Source: JBEKZQ01 sp049509675 (GTDB lineage Bacteria > Planctomycetota > Planctomycetia > Pirellulales > Thermoguttaceae). From it: a stretch of 5,040 nucleotides of DNA. The notes beneath the pieces were generated by a model. That model saw only the letters and a list, made by a program, of their open reading frames with translations, had not been told where the DNA came from and did not search any database. Positions 1 through 5,040 of the stretch are shown here, in pieces. Every line of letters begins with the position of its first letter. Position 1 is the first letter of the stretch. A program made the translations under genes and the position numbers. The stretch is from positions 1-5,040 of the forward strand of contig JBEKZQ010000452.1 in the NCBI GenBank assembly GCA_049509675.1. Reading direction: 5' to 3'.

Positions 1-3000
1 GCGTACTGGGCGGCCGAATCGACGGTTCGCGTGTTGTTGTCGGGGTCGGTAAGGCTGTAATCGGCATAGACGGTGTAGGTGCCGGCGGCCAGCGCGCTGG
101 TGGTCCACGCGGCGGTGGCGCCGCTCTCCAAGGTCCAGGACTCATTGACGGTGCCGTCGGGATACCAGCCGAAGGTGAACCCCACGCCGTGGCCGACGTA
201 ATAGTTGCTCAGCGTTTGCGTGGTGGCGGAGCGATTGTACAACTCGAGGAACTCGAAATCGTCGCCGTCGGTATAACCGGCGGCCGTTTCCGCCGCCGTA
301 GGCTGGGCAGGATCGTATTGGAGCTCGCTCATGACGACCGGCGAGACGTAAGCGAGGCTGTTGACCGCGCCCGGATACACGCCGCCCACCGGTTGGCCGA
401 ACGTGGGGGCCGAAAGGAGGACGAAGTCCGTAGCGCCCGTCGAAGTGGTCAGCAGGCCGACCGAGATGCCCGGGGGGCTGGCGCCGTAGTCTTCCTCCAC
501 CTGGTAGCCGCCGGCCACGCCGCCCGCATTGGACGACAGGCAGACGGTGAAGCCGTACTTGCTCAGGGTGAAGGGGGTCTTGGCGCCGGAGTCGCCCGAG
601 CCCGGGCCGTAGTTCTTGGCGTCGGTCAACACCAGGTATCCGCCGGCGGCGATCGACGTGTTGGCGGCGATCTGGTACATGGTCAGGTTCGTGCTGCTGT
701 CGCTGAGCCACCAACTGCCGACGTTGACCGGCTGCGAGGTGGTGTTGTACAGCTCGACCATGTCGCCGCCGGCCGTGGCCGGGTTGGCCAATACTTCGTT
801 GATGACCACCGAGCCGGGCAAGGGGGTGGCCGTCGTTTCCGCCGTGCCCGGCGTGCCGTTGGGCGCCCCGCTGGCCTCCCAGCCGGCGCTGGAGTCCCAT
901 AGCGCCAGCGCCTGCGTGGAACTGCGGACCGTCAGCGAAAAACCATCCCCATGGGTCTGGGGATACCAGCCGCCGTCGTACGTGAAGTCCTGGATGACGC
1001 CGCCGTTGGGGGCAGTCAACTGGATCTCGTCGCCACTGTTGCCGAGGTGATGCGTGTATTGCCCGGCGACCACCAGGTTTTGCCAATTGCTGCCGAATTG
1101 CGCCTGCAGTTCCGCACCGTAACGTATCGCAAAGGCGCTCAGATCGGACACCACTACGATGTAATTGTTCGGCGCCAGCGTGAGCAGGGGGTTGGTGCTG
1201 ACATTGCCTTCGTACTGGGGGAAGGTGAACGTAACACCCCCGCCGATTTGCAGCCCTCCCAGCGGCAGCGTCTGGGTGCCGATGTTCTCGATTTCGAGGA
1301 ACTCGAAATCCTCGTTTCCATCGACGCTCGTGTAGCCGGCGGCCTCGGCCGGCGTGGCCGGCGCAGGGTCGTACATCACTTCGGTGACCCGCAGCGACTG
1401 CAGGTTCACGGTGAACTCTGCCTCGGAGATAGCGCTCCAGGTGCCGCCGGAGTAGACGCGGGCCCGCACCTCCTCGCCCTGCGTGAGCGTGATCGGGCCG
1501 GAGTATTGAAAGACGTCCGCGGCCGTGTTCACGGCGCCGCCCAAGAGGCGCGGGTCGCTGCCGTCGAGCGTGTAGTAGATCACCGCGCCGGCCGGCAGGC
1601 CCGTCGTGGGCATGGTCAGCGAGTTGCCCGGATTGAAGGTCCCGCCGTACTCGTCGCTGCCGTTGACGTAGAACTCCGGCGCGGTGATGGTGGGATAGAG
1701 CCCGGCGGCCTGCAACTGTGCGAGGAAAATCGCGGTCCGTTGCGGCAGATAGGTGCCGGTGAGCCAGTTGGCCGTGTTGAGCCAGGCCGCCTGCGTGTTG
1801 GGGATCGGGCCGGGGCTGGTGGCGATGTTGCCCCAGCGGGCCGATTCACCGACCATCGCCTGCTGAATGGTGTTGATCTGGGCCTGCAAGCGGGCAATCG
1901 CGGCCGTGGGGGTCAACGCGCCGTTATCGAAAAGAAACTGCCGTGCCTGGTCGGCAAAGGCCATGTCGAACTCGGGGTTGCTGTACAGCGCCGAGTACAT
2001 CGTGCCCACGCCGTTGCCGCCGCTGAAACTCGGGCCCAGAACGTTGACGGCGACGTTGCTGTTGAAGCCGCCATTGACAAGGCCCAGCGACATCTCGGCG
2101 TCCCAGTTGAAGAACTTGAAACCGGTGGGATCCGCCGTGTCGATGGCCGCGTAGAAATTGTGCCAGGGCCAGTCGGTGTTGCCGATGTAGAAGTTCATCA
2201 ACATGTAGTCGATGTAGTTGGGCACGTCCAGCAGGTCGGTGTAGCTGGAGTTGGGCGTGCCGTTGGCATTGTTGCCCTGGGCCTGCTCGTAGAAGGCCAG
2301 CGAGTTCGTGGCGAAGGAACTCGACGTGGGCAGGTTCTGCAGGGCGTTCCAATAGGGCAGATTGGTGGCGCTGCCGTCGACTTCGTGGCCGGCGTTGTTG
2401 GCCTCCCAGTCCGACGCGGTCCCGCCCATGTAGCTCGCCGCGAAATAGGCGTCCGGGCGTTCCATCATCATGTAGACGCCCCAGAACAGGCCGTCGATGT
2501 ACAAAAACACGTAGTTGGAGTGGAACGCCGGCTGGCCCATCGCCAACATGTTGTTGGCGCCGAAAATATCGCGCATGTACTCCGCCGCGTCTCCCCCCGT
2601 CGTCCCCGGACTGCCGGAGCCACACCACGAAAAGGCGTCGTTGAAGCCGGCCTTCAGGTCGACATTCTTGAACGAAGTGATGAGGTCGCCGGGAAACAGC
2701 GGATAATTGAGCGTGGACGGCCCGTAATCGGACGAGAACGACATGCGGAAGGAGTGCTTGTCGAACTGCGGATAACGTCCCACGCCGCCTTCCATTTGCA
2801 AGCCCATGTTGGCCTGGACGCTGATCGTGCCGCTGGAGTTGAAGTACTCGAACGAGGCCGGCGCCGTCATTTGTAATGGCACGCCGTTGATGCTGCCCTG
2901 CACCAGGTTCGTTTCGTTGGTGTAGATGCCGGTGTTCGTGGTCTGACTCTGGGTCGCGTCAAACATGTTGGAAACGGCAGTCGAGATCGAGACCGTGGGT

Positions 3001-5040
3001 ATCGAGAGCAAATCCTGCTGCAGGCCGGCCGAATACAGCGGGCTCTGCGTGATCTGCGTATTCATCGCGTAGTTGGCCGGCAGGGGATTGCCGCCGGTAT
3101 CTTCGCCCCACACGGTGGGAAAACCGCTGGGCGCCGCCGGTTGGTTGATCACCGCCGCCGGGAAGATGTACGATTCGGTGGACACGATGCCCGCCTGACC
3201 GCCCGCAACCACCGAAACCGCGCGGACGATCGTGGTGGTGGAGATGGTGATGGGACCGGTGTACGCCGTCCCATTGGTCGCGCTGGGCGTGGAACTGTTC
3301 GTGGTGTAATAGATCGTCGCGCCCGGCGTGGTCGTCGACAACGTCAACAGGAACGGCGTGCTGTAGAAGCCGTGCTGCGCGCTGAAGGTCAAGTCGGGCT
3401 GCCAGGTGCTAGGCGTGTTGTACGTCCCGGGAGTGGGCACGGCGAAGAAGTGCAGGCCCTCCTGGGTAATGGCGATCTGCGAGATCTCGGGCATTACGAA
3501 CAGGTCCTGGTCGGTGGGCGTTTTCATCAGCGTCTGGATCGCCAGCACGTTGCCGGTGGCCGCCAGATGGCCCGTCGTGGCGGGGTTCAGAAACGACGAG
3601 ATGTCGACGTCCTCGTAGGTGGTGGCCTGCACGGGGCTGTTGCGATACTCCAGGGCCGGCGAATTCCACGTCGGCGAGGACGGCGCGTTGCGGCTGGCAA
3701 TCTCGACTCCGTTCAAGTAGGCCACATAACCCGAGTCGTACTGCATCCGCAAGGTCAGGCTCGTCAACGACGCCAGGTTGGCGGCGCCGAAGGTGATTCG
3801 CGAATAGAGCGACGTGCTGCCCGCCGTGGCGATGGCGTTTTGCACGGCCGCGGAGACGTTCGTCCCGATGGCGGAGGACAAGGGCGAGGCGGTGCTGCTT
3901 TGGCCCACGAAGGGCACGCTGCTGACCGCCAGGCCGCCGTCGGCCGCATCGCCCACGAGATACGAGTTCGCGGCGTCGAAGGTGGTCACCCCCGGACTGC
4001 TCTCCTTGGCGGCGTAGAACTCCAGGCTCGCACCACCCTGATTCTGGAAATAGACCAGGTTGACCGGATAGCTGCCTGCCGCCAGGTACGTGGTGGCCAG
4101 GGTGTCGGTCGGACCCTGCAACCTATCGCAGGTCATCGTGCCGCCGCTGCACGCGGTGGTGTTCACGGGGTTGGAAAAGTTGGGGCTGGTGCCGGTGGTA
4201 CCGGTGCCGATCGTCAACGTGAAACCATCGTCGCTGTTGACGCCGAACGTGTAATAGCCGGCCTGCTTCGCCGTGACCTGGATCGTACCCGTAGCCTGCA
4301 AGACGTAGTATTGCAACCCCTCGCCTACGGTCATGCCGGGAAAGGGATTGTCGTTGCCGAAGTGGCCGCCCCCGCCGGTGTCCATGAAGTTCAGCACGCT
4401 CTCGGTCTTGCCGGTTGCCGAACTCTGCTCGGAGGACGTGCTGATGACCGCTTCAGCCTGGTTCAGGGTGCTGACGCTCCCGGTGTTGGCCCTGTAAAGG
4501 GTGGCGGCAAAACCGGGAACCGCAGCAAATCCCAGGCCCGTGGGGCCGGACGCCCACCCGGACCCGGCGCCGTCGTTGAAGCCAGGTTGCGTCCAGGTCG
4601 TGCCCAGCGAGTTATCGGTCGGGGCAAGGTACGTCGCCGTGGCCCCCGCCGCCACGAGGTCCGTCTCGCTCACCGCCTCGCCCACGCCATAGGAAACATT
4701 GGAGCTGAGCGCCGGATAGGGGGTGTACGAAGAGATCGTGTTGTTGTCGTTGTCCAACAAGACAAGGTTCTTGCCCGACTTGCTCAGATTGAAGTTGGTG
4801 TGCAACTCCTGCACGGGGTCGGTCGCCGGCACGCTGTCGCAAAAGATGACCCGCGACTCGGCCGGACCGAGCGTGACCGCAGGGAAGGTCCACGTTGTCG
4901 GCCCATTGCCGTACTGAAGCTGCCAGCCGTTCAGGTTCACGGCCTGCGTGCTGCTGGTGTTGGTCACCTCCAGCCAGTCGGCAGTGGCTCCGGCGGAGTC
5001 CGCGATGCCGCCGCTGCCGCCGTTCATAATCTCACTGAGG
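1..5040 (-). CDS. Giant exported CotH-kinase-family multidomain protein, partial at both ends
   Basis: One frame, with codons running from 5039 down to 3, is open for 1,679 codons and carries recognisable family motifs along its length. Neither start nor stop is inside the window. The first visible Met (5027-5025) lies inside a beta strand of the first domain (LSEIMN), so it is not a start. In related proteins the first lamin-tail domain usually follows a signal peptide closely, so the true start is probably a short distance beyond the right edge (inference). The domain order is LTD, split jelly-roll with PA14-like insert, CHB_HEX_C, CotH, CHB_HEX_C, LTD, LTD, short LTD, C-terminal sandwich. 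Composition is rich in Ser, Thr, Gly, Asn, Ala and aromatics, with only five or so Cys, as expected for an exported protein. No transmembrane segment is visible. This architecture is familiar from Planctomycetota. CotH proteins include spore-coat protein kinases (Bacillus CotH), but the substrate here is unknown. Family assignment is firm; the role is not. Confidence 0.93.
3..170 (-). other. Partial C-terminal beta-sandwich, golvesin- or Ig-like appearance
   Basis: The chain continues GWYPDGTVNESWTLESGATA, AWTTSALAAGTYTVYADYSL, then TDPDNNTRTVDSAAQYA before leaving the window. The pattern of an 'A-x-W-T-x-x-x-L-x-A-G-x-Y-x-V-x-A-x-Y' strand pair followed by a polar 'D-x-x-N-x-x' loop resembles golvesin C-terminal-like or CARDB/Ig-type domains in exported bacterial proteins. 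I cannot decide between them. The domain is cut by the left edge, and whatever anchors the protein (dockerin, PEP-CTERM or other) would lie beyond it. Confidence 0.45.
171..341 (-). other. Shortened lamin-tail-like domain 4
   Basis: The start, PVVMSELQYDPAQPTAAETA with AGYTDGDDFEFLELYN, closely parallels the start of domain 2 (VMYDPAPATPAEAAGYTS, then DFEFLEIEN). After the first two or three strands, however, the chain reaches YYVGHGVGFTF and passes directly into GWYPDG and a different sandwich. The 'L-A-P-x-x-Y-[IV]-V-V-V' strand and about 80 residues present at this point in domain 2 are absent. It is therefore a half-domain, or a natural variant that finishes in the next segment. Confidence is lower because the C-terminal part of the protein is outside the window. 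Confidence 0.65.
244..260 (-). repeat. 17-base in-frame repeat in lamin-tail domain 4 (pair with 1294-1310)
   Basis: The 17 bases on the plus strand, tcgaggaactcgaaatc, occur identically at 1294-1310. They encode the D-F-E-F-L-E strand in the same codon phase in lamin-tail domains 4 and 2. The two copies lie exactly 1,050 bases (350 codons) apart. This is evidence of homology or conserved coding rather than of a functional DNA element. Confidence 0.6.
360..812 (-). other. Lamin-tail-like domain 3, short-form class
   Basis: The segment SVVINEVLANPATAGGDMVE, LYNTTSQPVNVGSWWLSDSS, YQIAANTSIAAGGYLVLTDA, FTLSKYGFTVCLSS and DFVLLSAPTFGQPVGG is a second lamin-tail class, resembling domain 1 in its 'W-x-L-S-D', 'A-G-x-Y-L-V-L' and 'F-x-L-S-K-x-G' strands rather than domain 2. 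The tail ends with VGGVYPGAVN, a typical exit. One Cys lies in TVCLSS and would be unpaired within this domain as far as can be seen. Loop differences from domain 1 suggest an old duplication. Confidence 0.8.
924..1394 (-). other. Lamin-tail-like domain 2, long form
   Basis: It begins LRVTEVMYDPAPATPAEAAG, then NEDFEFLEIENIGTQTLPLG, GGVTFTFPQYEG, LLTLAPNNYIVVVSDLSAFA with IRYG, NLVVAGQYTHHLGNSGDEIQ and VIQDFTYDGGWYPQTHGDGF ending SLTV. This is the full long LTD form common in planctomycetal proteins, marked by 'E-[FL]-[IVL]-E-[IL]-x-N', 'G-[VL]-x-F-T-F', 'L-A-P-x-x-Y-[IV]-V-V-V' and 'D-x-W-Y-P-x-T-x-G-x-G-x-S-L'. It is followed by a W-D-SSAGW-EASGAPNGTPGTAE exit linker, which in this protein family separates successive LTDs. 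It provides the reference against which the shorter copy at 341-171 can be judged. Confidence 0.85.
1294..1310 (-). repeat. 17-base in-frame repeat in lamin-tail domain 2 (pair with 244-260)
   Basis: This is the partner of the copy at 244-260, encoding the same D-F-E-F-L-E strand. Flanking bases differ, so the identical block is short and confined to the most conserved strand of the domain. Confidence 0.6.
1404..1691 (-). other. CHB_HEX_C-type beta-sandwich 2
   Basis: Directly after the CotH domain comes a second such domain: ITAPEFYVNGSDEYGGTFNP, SLTMPTTGLPAGAVIYYTLD then GSDPRLLGG, FQYSGPITLTQGEEVRARVY and ISEAEFTVN. The canonical 'Y-Y-T-[LT]-D-G-S-D-P-R' turn, 'Y-x-G-P-I-x-L' strand and 'V-R-A-R-V' strand are all present and better preserved than in the first copy. 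Between the DPR turn and the FQYSGP strand an extra stretch (LLGGAVNTAAD) replaces a short loop. It is expected to act as a rigid spacer holding the catalytic module; no binding role can be read from it. Confidence 0.85.
1692..2999 (-). other. CotH kinase-like domain (PF08757 type)
   Basis: Window residues 681-1116 carry the CotH landmarks in order: PTVSISTAVSNMFD; TGIYTNETN; the QANMGLQMEGGVGRYP strand; DKHSFRMSFSSDYG ending in LNYPLFPGD; VDLKAGFNDAFSW; EYMRDIFG; NYVFLYIDGLFWGVYMMMER followed by PDAYFAASYMGG (about 2508-2414); VPNYIDYMLMNFYIGNTDWP with HNFYAA (about 2203-2145); and FKFFNWDAEMSLG (about 2120-2083). CotH proteins of Bacillus spores and related secreted proteins have an atypical protein-kinase fold. 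The acidic residues of NTDWPWHN and NWDAE lie where CotH kinases place their catalytic and metal-binding Asp residues, so the active site appears intact (inference). The C-terminal part, FLFDNGALTPTAAIARLQAQ followed by AWLNTANWLTGTYLPQRTAI, reads as the helical lobe. The phosphate donor and the substrate in an exported protein are unknown. Confidence 0.9.
3000..3152 (-). other. Conserved linker preceding the CotH domain
   Basis: The segment VINQPAAPSGFPTVWG, later NYAMNTQITQSPLYSAGLQQ and then DLLSIPTVSI, is the typical connector between a CHB_HEX_C-type domain and the CotH kinase domain in planctomycetal and verrucomicrobial proteins ('V-I-x-Q-P-x-x-P-x-G-F-P-x-x-W-G ... Y-x-M-x-x-x-[IV]'). 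Its presence supports the continuity of the frame and the identity of the next domain. No separate function is known to me. Confidence 0.7.
3162..3392 (-). other. CHB_HEX_C-type beta-sandwich 1
   Basis: Window residues 550-626 match the chitobiase/beta-hexosaminidase C-terminal-type domain: LTFSAQHGFYSTPFLLTLS, then GATIYYTTNSSTPSATNG, AYTGPITISTTTIVRAVSV and STESYIF. The strand order 'G-F-Y-[ST]-x-P-F', 'A-x-I-x-Y-T-[LT]-[DN]-G-S-x-P', 'Y-x-G-P-I-x-[IV]-x-x-T-x-[IV]-x-A' is the family's. The usual 'T-L-D-G-S-x-P' turn is changed here to TTNSSTP, with Asn-Ser in place of Asp-Gly. Such domains are structural spacers in exported enzymes and almost always precede CotH in this protein type. Confidence 0.85.
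3417..3980 (-). other. Second part of the jelly-roll-like module (AYLNG motif)
   Basis: After the PA14-like domain the chain returns to a beta-sandwich. The markers are SLYSRITFGAANLASLTSL, LTLRMQYDSGYVAYLNGVE with IASRNAPSS, VDISSFLNPATTGHL, and NVLAIQTLMKTPTDQDLF. The sequence 'Y-D-x-G-[FY]-V-A-Y-L-N-G-x-E-[IV]-A-x-R-N-A-P' is a highly recurrent motif in planctomycetal secreted proteins, and 'N-V-L-A-[IV]-Q' is its usual partner strand. The module ends with LHFFAVPTPGTYN, a 'F-F-x-x-P-T-P-G' exit that commonly precedes the next domain. The fold resembles carbohydrate-binding or concanavalin-like sandwiches; no ligand can be assigned. Confidence 0.65.
4002..4406 (-). other. PA14-like beta-sandwich inserted in the jelly-roll module
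   Basis: Window residues 212-346 begin TESVLNFMDTGGGGHFG, then a QVTAKQAGYYTFGVNSDDGF strand, and end YLAAGSYPVNLVYFQNQGG followed by ASLEFYAAKE. The elements 'G-x-Y-T-F-x-[VT]-x-S-D-D-G', 'L-x-A-G-x-Y-x-[VI]-x-[LV]-x-[YF]-[FY]-[EQ]-[NQ]-x-G-G-A' and a final 'L-x-[FW]' strand are diagnostic of PA14-type domains, which often bind carbohydrate or act as accessory domains in surface enzymes and adhesins. The Asp-Asp pair in NSDDG is the position that coordinates calcium in sugar-binding PA14 lectins of yeast; whether it does so here is inference. The loop between the two conserved halves carries a Cys pair (4128-4151). Confidence 0.72.
4527..4628 (-). other. First part of a split jelly-roll-like module ('GLGF' edge)
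   Basis: The segment LAPTDNSLGTTWTQPGFNDG followed by GWASGPTGLGF matches the opening of a recurrent module in planctomycetal exported proteins. There a 'P-T-x-x-S-L-G-x-x-W' strand and a 'F-x-D-x-x-W-x-S-G-x-x-G-[IVL]-G-[FY]' strand normally run on to a strand containing 'F-V-A-Y-L-N-G-V-E-V'. Here the continuation resumes only at about 3980, after a PA14-like domain. The match comes from motif memory, not a profile search. It is probably a carbohydrate-contacting beta-sandwich. Confidence 0.6.
4701..5039 (-). other. Lamin-tail-like domain 1 (LTD), N-terminal edge cut
   Basis: Window residues 1-113 read as an immunoglobulin-like lamin-tail domain. It opens with LSEIMN, followed by ADWLEVTNTSS, the usual 'D-W-[IL]-E-[IVL]-x-N' strand, then LNGWQL, the FPAVTLGPAE turn, RVIFCDS, NFNLSKSGKNLVLLD and a closing ISSYTPYP strand. 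The order of these strands is the standard LTD order seen in secreted bacterial proteins. It is probably the most N-terminal folded domain of the protein, since these proteins typically begin with signal peptide then LTD. LTDs are thought to mediate surface or ligand contacts; no ligand can be read from the sequence. The extreme start of the domain may lie outside the window. Confidence 0.8.

Noticed and set aside
142..1086. Minus-strand open frame of 314 codons
   Set aside because: It is an Arg/His/Gly/Gln-rich shadow in another frame of the real gene. The overlapping frame carries lamin-tail motifs, and this one has none.
1924..2628. Minus-strand open frame of 234 codons
   Set aside because: It is out of frame with the CotH domain, which occupies the same bases and has all its conserved strands. 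The shadow product is Arg/Gln/His-rich low-complexity sequence.
189..2876. Long plus-strand open frames at 189-902 and 951-2876 (237 and 641 codons)
   Set aside because: They lie in the frame that exactly complements the minus-strand codons, where stops arise only from sense TTA, CTA or TCA codons. These are rare in this GC-rich gene: the frames end at a sense CTA (900-902) and a sense TTA (2874-2876). Their translations are Arg/Gly/Val-rich without recognisable motifs, while the opposite strand encodes coherent CotH and LTD domains.
3406..4917. Several short frames on both strands (60-95 codons)
   Set aside because: All lie inside the conserved coding frame, show no ribosome-binding context that stands out, and have no family resemblance.
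5025..5027. First in-frame ATG as a possible start codon
   Set aside because: It lies within the first conserved strand (LSEIMN) of the lamin-tail domain and has no signal peptide after it. The frame remains open upstream to the window edge, so the true start is outside.
1..5040. CRISPR arrays, tRNA/rRNA genes, insertion-sequence ends, terminators or promoters
   Set aside because: No regular spaced repeats, RNA-gene signatures, inverted-repeat ends or intergenic gap was seen. The window is coding throughout.

Overview
The whole window is the interior of one very large protein-coding gene on the minus strand. Read from about 5039 down to 3, one frame stays open for 1,679 codons with no stop. 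The start codon lies beyond the right edge and the stop codon beyond the left edge. No intergenic DNA, RNA gene, mobile element, CRISPR array, promoter or terminator is visible. The plus-strand and other minus-strand open frames are shadows produced by high-GC codon use.

The protein looks like an exported, multidomain CotH-kinase-family protein of the type common in Planctomycetota, and to a lesser extent Verrucomicrobiota and related groups. This rests on the GC-rich codon use, the Ser/Thr/Gly/Asn/Ala-rich low-Cys, low-Lys composition of secreted beta-sandwich proteins, and the domain order. No genus can be named from the sequence.

In protein order, which runs right to left in window coordinates, the layout is: lamin-tail-like domain 1 (5039-4701); first part of a jelly-roll module with a 'GLGF' edge (4628-4527); a PA14-like beta-sandwich (4406-4002); the rest of the jelly-roll module with an AYLNG motif (3980-3417); chitobiase/hexosaminidase C-terminal-type (CHB_HEX_C) domain 1 (3392-3162); a conserved linker (3152-3000); the CotH kinase-like domain (2999-1692); CHB_HEX_C-type domain 2 (1691-1404); lamin-tail-like domain 2 (1394-924); lamin-tail-like domain 3 (812-360); a shortened lamin-tail-like domain 4 (341-171); and a partial C-terminal beta-sandwich of golvesin or Ig-like appearance (170-3).

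The likely picture is a large cell-surface or secreted protein in which one catalytic-looking CotH module sits between two CHB_HEX_C-type domains, with several adhesive or carbohydrate-contacting sandwiches at both ends. The domain assignments come from motif reading alone, and substrate and function are unknown. No defence, mobile or other multi-gene system can be seen here. The points of interest are the architecture itself, the PA14-like insertion and the collapsed fourth lamin-tail repeat.
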